Positions 32,902-40,692 of a stretch of DNA of 64,000 nucleotides are shown here, in pieces. The notes below the pieces were generated by a model. The model searched no databases, was not told the DNA's origin, and worked only from the letters and a program-made list of their open reading frames with translations. Both the position numbers and the translations under genes were made by a program. This DNA comes from Halobaculum sp. CBA1158. Lineage in GTDB: Archaea; Halobacteriota; Halobacteria; Halobacteriales; Haloferacaceae. Location: contig NZ_CP090371.1 in NCBI RefSeq assembly GCF_021431925.1, positions 2,542,001 to 2,606,000 of the forward strand, written 5' to 3'. Positions within the stretch are counted from its first letter, which is position 1, and the number at the start of each line of letters is the position of its first letter.

Positions 32902-33816
32902 CTATCGGTCGCCGGCGACGGTCGCGACCGTCGACTTCGCGTCCTCGAGCAGCGTGAGCGTCCCCGCGCCGACCGACAACACCGGGTACGGCGTGGGCAG
33001 CGAGTCGTAGAGGTACTCGAACCAGTGGGCGCGCTCCCCTTCCGTGTCGTGAATGCGCGCCTGCCGGTCGGTCAGCAGCGTCTCGACGCGTCGCTCGTGC
33101 CACTCCAGCCGGTCGTGTTCGGCGATGAGGTCGCCGTACTCAGCGTCCGCGAGGTCGCCGTCGACGACGCGCTCGCCCGCCTCGACGGCCGGCGCGAGCG
33201 TCGACTCCGCGTCCGTCAATGCCGAGCGCTCCGTCTCCAGCGTCGACAGCAGGTCCGCCCGTTCGTCGCTGGCGCGTTCAGCGCCGCGCGCGAGCGTCGC
33301 CCGCAGCGCCGGCGTCAAGGCTCCCCCCTGCTCGACGAGCGCGCCCGCGACCGCGCCGGAGAACTCCTCGGCGACGTTCTCGACGAGCGTCTCGTCGTAC
33401 TCCTCGTCGTAGTGGGCCGTCGACATCACGGTCTCTCTGTACGCCTCGCGCGCCGCGGCCAGTCCCTCGCCGTCGTCGACGGTCCTCGCGGTCGCGAGCA
33501 CGTTCGTCCCGGCACCCACCGGCGTCGCCGCCGCCAGCTCCCCCGGCTCCAGGCGCGCGACGCGGCGGCTGAACCGCTCGAACGCCTCGCGCTCGGCCCG
33601 CGTCCGCGACGCCTCGACCGCGACCGCCTCGCGGGCGTCGTCGAGACGCGAGAGCGCCACTCCGACCACCAGCAGGAAGACGGCCGTCACCCCCAGGACG
33701 GCCAGGCCGACGGCGACGTCCGGGTGATCGCACGCCGCCGCCCGGCAGACGGACTCCACTCCCTCCTCGACCGGGCCGGTCGATATCCGACCGACCCCGT
33801 GACTCGTTCCACGCAT
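32902..33816 (-). CDS. Membrane-anchored coiled-coil protein, unknown function
   Basis: A 304-residue protein with one strong membrane helix at about residues 34-57 (VAVGLAVLGVTAVFLLVVGV), then ~250 residues rich in Ala, Glu, Arg and Leu with heptad-like patterns (RTRAEREAFERFSRRVARL). The C-terminus is presumably outside or in the cytoplasm according to helix orientation, which is not clear. It resembles haloarchaeal DUF proteins of this layout. The ATG at 33816 is favoured. Confidence 0.68.
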   Translation of the reverse strand: MRGTSHGVGRISTGPVEEGVESVCRAAACDHPDVAVGLAVLGVTAVFLLVVGVALSRLDDAREAVAVEASRTRAEREAFERFSRRVARLEPGELAAATPVGAGTNVLATARTVDDGEGLAAAREAYRETVMSTAHYDEEYDETLVENVAEEFSGAVAGALVEQGGALTPALRATLARGAERASDERADLLSTLETERSALTDAESTLAPAVEAGERVVDGDLADAEYGDLIAEHDRLEWHERRVETLLTDRQARIHDTEGERAHWFEYLYDSLPTPYPVLSVGAGTLTLLEDAKSTVATVAGDR

Positions 33817-33921
33817 ACATACGAGTGCAACGGCATCGCACATCACCCTTTCCCCGAGCGAATTCGGTCCGGTCGCTCGGCGTGAAAATCACCTGACTGA
33901 AGCCCGAAGCCCGCGAACCGA

Positions 33922-35259
33922 TCAGTCGTCGGAGAGCCGTTCGAGAACGTGCGCGGGGATCCCTCCGGCGTCGTCGGTTCCGCCGGCGGGCTCGCCGCCG
34001 TGGGTCGCGACGGCGTCGTCGAACTCGGGGTCGAACAGCTCCATCGCGGTGTGGATCGTCGTCCAGTCGTCTTCGGCGGCCGCCTCCCGGAGGCTCTTCG
34101 TCGGCGCGGCCAGCAGCTGCCCGACGAGCGCGTCGGCGAGCCCGGCGACCGTCTCGCGCTGGTCGTCGGTCAGCTCCCCCTGCGCCTCCAGCTTCGCGAG
34201 CGCCTCGTTGAGCTCGCGCCGCTTCGTTCGCTCGGCGGCCTCGTACATCGCCGAGACGGCGTCGTCGGCGCGCTTGCGCTTGAACTCGGCCAGCAGCCGG
34301 TCGAACTCCTCGTCGATCATCTCCTCGACGGCCGTCGCGGCCTGCTCGCGTCGCTCTCGCGTCTCTCCGGTGACGGTCTCGAGGTCGTCGATGTCGCGGA
34401 CGACGACCGCGTCGCCGCCGGCCTCGGGGACCACGTCCCGCGGCTGGCCCAGGTCTATACACAGCGTCTCGCCGGCGTCGCCGACGGTTCCCTCGTCGAC
34501 GACCGGCTCGTCCGCGCCGGTGGCGGTGATGAGCACGTCCGCCTCCGCCGCCAGCGACGACACGGCCGCGAGTCCGACGGCCGTCGAGTCGCTGTCGAGG
34601 TCGGCGACGATGTGTTCGGCGGCGGCGCGGGTCCGGTTGGCGACGACGATCCGCGAGACGGGCGAGGCGTCGAGCGCGCGCGCCGCGAGCGTGCCCATCT
34701 GGCCGGCACCGACGACGAGCGCCGTCGCGTCCGCGAGGTCGGTCTCGCGCTCGGCGAGTTCGACGGCCGCCGAGCCCAGCGAGACCGACCCCTCGTTGAT
34801 CCCGGTCTCCGCGCGGGCCCGCTTGCCCACCTGCAGCGCCTTCGAGAGCGCGTCGTCGAGCACGCCGCCCGACAGCCCGCCCGTCTCGCGCGCGAGCGCC
34901 GCGGCGTCGCTCAACTGCCCGAGGATCTGGTCCTCGCCCAACACGAGCGACTCCAGGCCCGCGGCCACGCGCATGAGGTGCCGGAGGCTCTCCTCGTGGT
35001 CGAGGCGGACGACCGCGCCATCGCGCACGTCGGGCGCGAACGACGACAGCGCCGACCGCGCTGCGGCGTCGTCGTCGGCCGCGACGTACGCCTCCGCCCG
35101 GTTACACGTCTGGAGACAGACCGCCTCCTCGACGCCCTCGCGGGCGATCAGCGACGACACGAGCGTCTCCTCGTCGGTGACCTGCACCGACTCGATCTCC
35201 TCGACGGACGCGAGCGCGTGGCTCACGCTCACCCCCGCGATGACGCCGGTGTCAATCAT
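33922..35259 (-). CDS. hemA: Glutamyl-tRNA reductase
   Basis: A 445-residue enzyme reducing glutamyl-tRNA to glutamate-1-semialdehyde, the first committed step of tetrapyrrole synthesis. Landmarks are the catalytic cysteine in AVCLQTCNRAEAYV, the NADPH-binding ALVVGAGQMGTLAARAL, and the C-terminal dimerisation helices (RRELNEALAKLEAQGELTDD). It overlaps the siroheme synthase gene by 8 bp, so it is in the same operon. Confidence 0.95.
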   Translation of the reverse strand: MIDTGVIAGVSVSHALASVEEIESVQVTDEETLVSSLIAREGVEEAVCLQTCNRAEAYVAADDDAAARSALSSFAPDVRDGAVVRLDHEESLRHLMRVAAGLESLVLGEDQILGQLSDAAALARETGGLSGGVLDDALSKALQVGKRARAETGINEGSVSLGSAAVELAERETDLADATALVVGAGQMGTLAARALDASPVSRIVVANRTRAAAEHIVADLDSDSTAVGLAAVSSLAAEADVLITATGADEPVVDEGTVGDAGETLCIDLGQPRDVVPEAGGDAVVVRDIDDLETVTGETRERREQAATAVEEMIDEEFDRLLAEFKRKRADDAVSAMYEAAERTKRRELNEALAKLEAQGELTDDQRETVAGLADALVGQLLAAPTKSLREAAAEDDWTTIHTAMELFDPEFDDAVATHGGEPAGGTDDAGGIPAHVLERLSDD

Positions 35260-35890
35260 CGATTCTCTCCATGACTCGGTCCGCTTCCTGGCGTGCGTTG
35301 GTGGCTCCCTCTTGTAAAGCCTTCCAAACCGACGACGATCCCACCACCGCTCGAACCGCCTCCCGACGGACCGACGGCGGGTCGCCGGCGGCCTTTCGTT
35401 CGGCCCTGATCTCGGCCACCAGCTCCGCCATCGCCCCCGCGCCGTCGATCTCGGCTTCGATCCGGCGGCGCAGCTCCCGCGAGAGCGCCGGCGCGGCCCC
35501 GCCGGTCGCGACCGCGGCGACGACGGGGTCGTCGTGGACGGTCGCCGGGACGACGACGCTGCCGGCGTCGCGCTCGCCCGATCGGTCCGCGCGGTTCACC
35601 AGCGCGCCCGCGTCGCGGGCGGCCCGCTCGGCGGCGGCGTTGACCGACTCGTCGTCGGTGGCGGCGACGACCAGCGCCGGCGAGAGCCGGTCGACCCAGT
35701 CCGTGACGGCCGGTCCGTCGGGGGCGGCCCGAACCAACTCGGCGTCGCCGAACTCCCGGTCGGCGAAGGCGGGGCTCACGACCACGGTCCGCGCCTCGCG
35801 GGCGAACCGCCGCGCCTTGCGCGCGCCCACCGGGCCGCCGCCGAACACGAGCACCGTCTCCCCGTCGAAGTCGTGCAACAGCGGGATCAC
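35252..35890 (-). CDS. Precorrin-2 dehydrogenase / sirohydrochlorin ferrochelatase
   Basis: A 212-residue Met8/CysG(B)-like protein that oxidises precorrin-2 and may insert iron to make siroheme. The NAD site is TVLVFGGGPVGARKARRF; VVAATDDESVNAAAE and AVATGGAAPALSRELRRRIE are family segments. The start is GTG (35890-35888). It lies between the fused siroheme decarboxylase and hemA on the same strand, the order expected for the siroheme-dependent heme pathway. Confidence 0.92.
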   Translation of the reverse strand: MIPLLHDFDGETVLVFGGGPVGARKARRFAREARTVVVSPAFADREFGDAELVRAAPDGPAVTDWVDRLSPALVVAATDDESVNAAAERAARDAGALVNRADRSGERDAGSVVVPATVHDDPVVAAVATGGAAPALSRELRRRIEAEIDGAGAMAELVAEIRAERKAAGDPPSVRREAVRAVVGSSSVWKALQEGATNARQEADRVMERIDD

Positions 35891-35949
35891 GTCACCACCT
35901 CGCGGTCGCGTGCGACCCTCGTCGCTCGCGCGGAGTCACCTCGCACGGC

Positions 35950-37041
35950 TCACGCGTCGGCCGGGTCCGTCTCCTCGCGCACCTGCGCGTCGGCGCGCTC
36001 GTCGAGACGGATCCCCGTCTTCTTCAGGATGCGCGTGGAGAACAGCGAGTCCCAGTCGTCGTCGGCCACGTCCCAGAACTCGGCCATCGCCTCGCGCACC
36101 TGTTCGATCCGCCGCTCGGACTCCGCCTCGTCGCGGCCGTGCGTCATCGCGAAGAAGTTGTACGGCCACACGCCCTCGTGGCGCGGCCGGTGGTAACAGT
36201 GGGTGACGAACCCCAGCGACGCGACCGCGGGGCCGACCTCCCCGAGCAGGTCGTCGGGCACGTCCCAGACGGTCATGCCGTTCTCGGTGTAGCCGAGTGC
36301 GTAGTGGTTCGGAATGACGCCCACGCGGCGCACCTTCCCCTCCTCGTTGAACCGTCTGATCGTCTCGACGACCCAACTGACGGGCTGGCCGACCGCCTCG
36401 GCCACGTCGGCGTACGGCGTCTCGGTGATCGGGAGGCCGCCCTGGACCTCGACGACGAGGTCGCGCTCGCGGGCGGTGATCCCCCGCTCGTCGGAGGGCT
36501 CCACGTCGGGGCCCAGATGCGACAGGTCCAGGTCGCCGTCGCTCACGGGGCCCTCGAGCAGGAACTTCGCGCCGACGTGGAACTCCTCCCGCTTGGGGAG
36601 GTTGTACGTCTCCTGGCCGGTCGCCTCCTCGATCTCCGAGAGCACGCGCTCCACCTCGTCCTCGCTGGCTACGCTAACGACGAACCACATGTTGAGGTGC
36701 GGGTGCTCGCGCTCGTAGTTGTGCGCCACCTCGCGGAAGCCGTTGACCGTCTCGGCGATCTCCTCGTAGCGCTCCTCGGGCGCGTGCATCGCCACGAGCG
36801 TCGCTGTGCCGCCGATCTCCTCGGCGTTGACGAGCGCGCCGAACCGCGAGAGCACGCCGCGCTCGTCGAGGTCCCGCACCGTCGCGAGCAACTCCCCGGC
36901 GTCGACGTCGACGCCGCGCTCGGTCAGCGCCGCCGCCGCCGGCTCCCAGGGCCGCCGTGTGACGGGGAAGCCGCCCTGAAAGGCGTTGACGACGGCGCGT
37001 TCGCGCGTCGAGAGGTCGACATCGGCCCCGACTTCGTCCAT
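35950..37041 (-). CDS. Fused siroheme decarboxylase (AhbA-AhbB)
   Basis: A 363-residue protein made of two Lrp/AsnC-like repeats, about residues 8-165 and 190-350. Each has a winged helix (STRERAVVNAFQGGFPVT; TARERDLVVEVQGGLPIT) and a RAM-like domain. The second includes HCYHRPRHEGVWPYNFFAM and the first NYEREHPHLNMWFVV, the heme-contacting regions of siroheme decarboxylase subunits. In archaea these usually are two proteins that convert siroheme to didecarboxysiroheme. Neighbouring hemA and siroheme synthase support this over a regulator role. Confidence 0.88.
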   Translation of the reverse strand: MDEVGADVDLSTRERAVVNAFQGGFPVTRRPWEPAAAALTERGVDVDAGELLATVRDLDERGVLSRFGALVNAEEIGGTATLVAMHAPEERYEEIAETVNGFREVAHNYEREHPHLNMWFVVSVASEDEVERVLSEIEEATGQETYNLPKREEFHVGAKFLLEGPVSDGDLDLSHLGPDVEPSDERGITARERDLVVEVQGGLPITETPYADVAEAVGQPVSWVVETIRRFNEEGKVRRVGVIPNHYALGYTENGMTVWDVPDDLLGEVGPAVASLGFVTHCYHRPRHEGVWPYNFFAMTHGRDEAESERRIEQVREAMAEFWDVADDDWDSLFSTRILKKTGIRLDERADAQVREETDPADA

Positions 37042-37117
37042 GCGAACACCTGAGAACGCCGCGAGGATAAGCGTCGCGCTCGCGGGCGTCGACGCCGGTG
37101 TGGATCGGAGCCGCCGG

Positions 37118-37516
37118 TCACGGAACGACCGTCACGTCGCGCACGCCGTCGAGGGCGGTCACGCTCTCGGCGAGCGATTCCTGGTCGACCGGGGCCTCGT
37201 AGTAGAACACCAGGTCGAAGCTCCCGTCGCGCAGGAGCTGTTGACACTCCCAGACGAACGACTCGTCGTCGACGGTTCGACCCTGGAACTGGTTGGAGGA
37301 GAAGTCGGTGTCCTCGTTGCCGGCGTGGATGTACGTCTCGCCCTTGTCCGCGTGGTCGGCGATCTCCTCGTTGAGTTCGACGGTGAGCTCGTGCATCTCC
37401 AGGTCCTCCTCGCCCCCGAGGGACGTGTGGACGACCATGCCGAGCAGTTCGATCTCGCCGGGCTCCAGCAGGGCCTTGGTCCGCTCGTAGAGGTCGCGGT
37501 CGACGGTGTCGCTCAT
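37118..37516 (-). CDS. Conserved haloarchaeal protein of unknown function
   Basis: A 132-residue acidic alpha/beta protein: an N-terminal helix (DLYERTKALLEPGEIELLGM), a middle strand-rich part and a C-terminal segment DGVRDVTVVP. It resembles a small haloarchaeal family (DUF5778, from memory). It lies ~75 bp from the siroheme decarboxylase start on the same strand and divergent from the MoaD-like gene. Confidence 0.72.
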   Translation of the reverse strand: MSDTVDRDLYERTKALLEPGEIELLGMVVHTSLGGEEDLEMHELTVELNEEIADHADKGETYIHAGNEDTDFSSNQFQGRTVDDESFVWECQQLLRDGSFDLVFYYEAPVDQESLAESVTALDGVRDVTVVP

Positions 37517-37692
37517 GGTCGTACTCGGCGCGTCGGGGCCATACCGGTGACGGTTCGCTCGTGGCGTCGCCGGCAGCGTCGCCGGCGGCGTCGACGGTCG
37601 ACCGTGGCAGTCGGAGCCAGCGCGCAACGCTCGGGTGCGACGCTCGCGACCGTCGCCTCCTTTTTTATTCGTCCTCCTCCTGGATCGGGACG

Positions 37693-38280
37693 ATGGAACT
37701 CACCCTGAAGTTCTTCGCCACCTTCCGCGAGGCGGTCGGCTCGAAGACCGTCGAGCGGGAGTTCCCCGACGCCGACACCGTCGGGGACGTGCTCGCCGCC
37801 CTGGAGGCCGAGCACGACGGGCTGGCGGGGAATCTCCTGGCGGACGGGGATCTCAAGCCGCAGATAAACGTCCTGCTCAACGGCCGGGAAGTGCTCCACA
37901 TCGACGGCGTCGACACCGCGGTCGAGGACGGCGACACCCTCGCCGTGTTCCCCCCGGTCGCCGGCGGCGTCGACGACGGGGACGACGAGACCGGCGACCG
38001 CGACGGCGACCTCGTGACGCGCGTCGAGTCGTATCGCGGGATCTCGCGCCGGCTCGCGGTCCATTACCTCCGGAACCTCGGCGGCGACGCCGACGGCCCG
38101 GACGAGGAGGCGACGACCGTCGACGGCGACGGCTGGCGCGCGACGGTCGCGGCCGAGTCGGTCACGGCCGCCGGCAGCATCACGCTCACCGAGGTCACGG
38201 TCACCTTCCGGGGCGAGGCGTCCGTCCTCGACGACCTGATCGACCGGTTCGGACAGAAGGCGATGCGCGCCGGCGGCTGA
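37693..38280 (+). CDS. MoaD/SAMP-like ubiquitin-fold protein with extra C-terminal domain
   Basis: A 195-residue protein. Residues 1-92 are a beta-grasp MoaD/ThiS/SAMP domain (MELTLKFFATFREAVGS) ending FPPVAGG, the diglycine that in SAMP1 or MoaD is the C-terminus. Here an acidic linker and a second ~85-residue domain follow (VESYRGISRRLAVHYLRNLG, ITLTEVTVTFRGEASVLDDL), and that domain itself ends AGG at 194-195. It may act in molybdopterin synthesis or protein conjugation, perhaps after cleavage. The next gene overlaps its stop (TGATG). Confidence 0.8.
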   Translation: MELTLKFFATFREAVGSKTVEREFPDADTVGDVLAALEAEHDGLAGNLLADGDLKPQINVLLNGREVLHIDGVDTAVEDGDTLAVFPPVAGGVDDGDDETGDRDGDLVTRVESYRGISRRLAVHYLRNLGGDADGPDEEATTVDGDGWRATVAAESVTAAGSITLTEVTVTFRGEASVLDDLIDRFGQKAMRAGG

Positions 38281-38741
38281 TGGCCGGCGACGGACCCGAG
38301 GAGGACGGCAAGAACCCGGACGGCGGCAGAGCCGGTAGCGACCCGGACTACGACCCGGAGACTCGGGGGACCGGCCACCCGATCGACTCCAACGCGCTGC
38401 TGGTCGCCGCCGCGAAGGCCAGCGTCGGCCCCGGACGACTGCCGGAGTTACTTCGGGCGGCCGACGATCACCTCCGGGAACGCGCCGGCGAGTACGAGCG
38501 GACGTACGAGCGCGTCGACGACGCGACGGACGGCGAGAGCGGCGAGGCGGCCGCGACGTATCTCGTTCCAGAGGGCCACTGGGCGGAGATCGGGGACGCG
38601 CTCGAGTTGAACCGCCGCGAGGCGGACGCGCTCCGGCGGGCCCACGAGCAGCACCTCCTGCGCGTCGGGACCCGACGGCGGCGCAGGCGGGAGTTCGAGT
38701 CGGCGCTGGAACTGCGCGAGGCGGTCGTCATCGAGGAGTGA
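38280..38741 (+). CDS. Uncharacterised protein coupled to the MoaD-like gene
   Basis: A 153-residue protein whose ATG overlaps the TGA of the preceding gene, so the two are coupled. Residues 1-35 are polar and disordered; 40-150 are helical and charged (RLPELLRAADDHLRERAGEY, DALELNRREADALRRAHEQH) with an Arg run (TRRRRRREFESAL). No family is recognised. Confidence 0.65.
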   Translation: MAGDGPEEDGKNPDGGRAGSDPDYDPETRGTGHPIDSNALLVAAAKASVGPGRLPELLRAADDHLRERAGEYERTYERVDDATDGESGEAAATYLVPEGHWAEIGDALELNRREADALRRAHEQHLLRVGTRRRRRREFESALELREAVVIEE

Positions 38742-38772
38742 TCGCTCGATCGAATCGGCGTCGTATGAGTTA

Positions 38773-38782
38773 AATTTAATAT
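38773..38782 (+). promoter_or_regulatory. TATA box of the response regulator gene
   Basis: AATTTAATAT is centred ~27 bp upstream of the GTG at 38804 in an AT-rich patch. It supports a leaderless GTG-started message. Confidence 0.55.
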
Positions 38783-38803
38783 CGGCCGGACCTGTCACTC
38801 CTC

Positions 38804-39238
38804 GTGAACGAACGCGTGCTCGTCGTGGAGGACTCCGCCTTCCAGCGCGCGCGGCTTCGCGACCGGCTCGAGCCGACGTTCGAGGTGGTGGCGGAGGCCG
38901 GCGACGGCGAGGAGGCGGTCGCCGCCTACCGGGAGCACGACCCCGACGCGGTGACGATGGACTTCGCGCTCCCCGTGATCGACGGCCCGTCGGCGACGGC
39001 GGCGATCAAGGAGTTCGATCCCGGGGCGGTCGTGGTGTTCTGTACGTGCGTGAGCCAGCAGGCGCAGCTCAAGCGAGCGATCCGCGCCGGCGCGGACGAC
39101 TACGTCCGCAAGCCGGTGAGCGACGGCGCGCTCGTCGAGGCGGTTCGGTCCGCGGTCGACGAGGTCGGCGAGCACCGGACGGGGCCCGAACGGATCGACG
39201 CGACCGATCGACCTGACCGACGCGACCGATCGACCTGA
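38804..39238 (+). CDS. CheY-like response regulator receiver
   Basis: A 144-residue stand-alone receiver domain. The acidic pair Glu9-Asp10, phosphoacceptor Asp53 (VTMDFALPVIDG), Thr81 and Lys103 (VRKP) are all present, so it should be phosphorylated by a histidine kinase. No kinase or output domain lies nearby; it may control motility or another signalling partner. The last ~12 residues derive from a 22-bp tandem repeat (IDATDRPDRRDRST). The start is GTG. Confidence 0.88.
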   Translation: MNERVLVVEDSAFQRARLRDRLEPTFEVVAEAGDGEEAVAAYREHDPDAVTMDFALPVIDGPSATAAIKEFDPGAVVVFCTCVSQQAQLKRAIRAGADDYVRKPVSDGALVEAVRSAVDEVGEHRTGPERIDATDRPDRRDRST

Positions 39239-39248
39239 CCGACGCGAC
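39197..39248. repeat. 22-bp tandem repeat at the 3' end of the receiver gene
   Basis: Two perfect 22-bp copies (39197-39218 and 39219-39240) and an 8-bp partial (39241-39248). The gene's stop lies inside the second copy. Since 22 is not a multiple of three, a change in copy number would alter the C-terminus. Confidence 0.85.
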
Positions 39249-39342
39249 TCGGCGGCCGACCGGCCGAATCCGGCCGTCCGAGCGGTCCCGTCGCCCCTGC
39301 CGAGACCGACGGCCCCTTGAGTCCGCACGCCGCCCGTCCCGC

Positions 39343-40242
39343 ATGGACAGTCGTCTCCCGCCGGACGTGCGCGACGGGGTCCGGGACGCGCTCCCGCTGT
39401 TGCTCGGGATCGTCCCCTTCGCGCTCGTCGCCGGCGTCGCCGGCGTCGAGGCCGGCCTCACGCCCCTCCAGACGGTCGGGCTCTCGGTGATCGTCTTCGC
39501 CGGCGCGTCGCAGTTAGCCGCCATCGAACTGCTCGGGAGCGACGCCGCCCTCGGCGTCGTCGTGCTGACCGTCGTCGTGATCAACCTCCGAATGCTGATG
39601 TACTCGGCGTCGATCGCGCCGTACTTCCGGGACCTGTCGGCGCGCGTTCGCGCCGGCTGCGCGTACCTGCTCACCGACCAGGCGTACGCGCTGGCGCTGG
39701 CGCGGTACGTCGGCGAACTCGACGGCGACGGTACCGCCGACCGCGACGGCGACCGCACCGTCGACCGCGACAGCGACGCCGACGGCAGCACCGGCGAGGC
39801 CCGAACGCGCCGCCCGTACTACTACCTCGGCGTCGCGCTCACGCTGTGGGTCGTCTGGCAGGCCGGCACGGTCGTCGGCGTCGTCTTCGGCGCGGCCGTC
39901 CCCGACGGCTGGCGGCTCGGCTTCGCGGTCCCGCTGGTGTTCCTCGCGCTGCTCGTCCCGGCGGTGTCGGACGCGCCGAGCCTCGCGGCGGCCGTCGCCG
40001 CCGCCGCGGTCGCCGTCGGCGGAGCGGGGCTGCCGTTCAACGCCGGCCTGATCGCCGGCGGCGTGGTCGGCGTGCTCGTCGGCGTCGGGGCGGAGGCGGT
40101 CGGCCTCGGCGACGACGTTGGTGACGGTGGCAACGGCAACGACGGCGACGGCGACATCGGCGATGACGGCCACATCGGCGATGGCAACGGCGGCGACCGC
40201 GACGGAGGCGAGGACGGCGACCGCGACGGGGGCGACCGATGA
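39343..40242 (+). CDS. azlC: AzlC family branched-chain amino acid exporter subunit
   Basis: A 299-residue membrane protein of the AzlC family with about seven helices, including LLGIVPFALVAGVAGVEAG and VIVFAGASQLAAIELLG. AzlC and AzlD together export branched-chain amino acids or analogues. Residues ~127-157 are an acidic repeat loop (DGDGTADRDGDRTVDRDSDA), and the C-terminal ~45 residues are a Gly/Asp repeat tail; both are low complexity. The stop overlaps the azlD start. Confidence 0.88.
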   Translation: MDSRLPPDVRDGVRDALPLLLGIVPFALVAGVAGVEAGLTPLQTVGLSVIVFAGASQLAAIELLGSDAALGVVVLTVVVINLRMLMYSASIAPYFRDLSARVRAGCAYLLTDQAYALALARYVGELDGDGTADRDGDRTVDRDSDADGSTGEARTRRPYYYLGVALTLWVVWQAGTVVGVVFGAAVPDGWRLGFAVPLVFLALLVPAVSDAPSLAAAVAAAAVAVGGAGLPFNAGLIAGGVVGVLVGVGAEAVGLGDDVGDGGNGNDGDGDIGDDGHIGDGNGGDRDGGEDGDRDGGDR

Positions 40243-40574
40243 CGACCACCCACGGCCCGGGGGTGATCTGGGCGGCGATCGTCGCCGGCGGCGTCGCGAC
40301 GTTCGCGATCCGGCTGTCGTTCATCCACCTGTTCGGCCGGGTCGACGAGGTGCCGCCGGCGCTGCGGCGGCTGCTGACGTACGTCCCCGCGGCCGTGCTG
40401 GCGGCGCTCGTGGCACCGGACTTCGCGCCCGCGAGCGCGACGCTTTCGGGGCTGCTCACGCCGGAGATCCTCGGCGGTGCGGCCGCCGTGCTCGCTGCCT
40501 GGCGGACCGAGGACGTGCTGTGGACCGTCGCCGCCGGGATGGCGGGACTGCACCTCGCGCGCTTCCTGCTGTGA
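40239..40574 (+). CDS. azlD: AzlD domain membrane protein
   Basis: A 111-residue partner of AzlC with four hydrophobic helices (VIWAAIVAGGVATFAIRLSF, LLTYVPAAVLAALVAP). The length and AATFAIR/YVPAAVL patterns fit the family. The ATG overlaps the azlC TGA (ATGA), indicating coupled translation of the two-subunit exporter. Confidence 0.88.
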   Translation: MTTTHGPGVIWAAIVAGGVATFAIRLSFIHLFGRVDEVPPALRRLLTYVPAAVLAALVAPDFAPASATLSGLLTPEILGGAAAVLAAWRTEDVLWTVAAGMAGLHLARFLL

Positions 40575-40692
40575 GTCGCCGTCGACCGCCGCGACCGCTG
40601 GGTCCCGACGGCGGTCGGTTCCGGTCCCCGCGGACCCGGCGGCGATTGCCGGAGTGGCCGGGGACATCCGCCGGGGGACGGACCTCCGACCG

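Noticed and set aside
35950-37041. Annotation as an Lrp/AsnC transcription regulator
   Set aside because: Two tandem AsnC-like units with heme-contacting His segments and neighbours in siroheme synthesis fit siroheme decarboxylase better.
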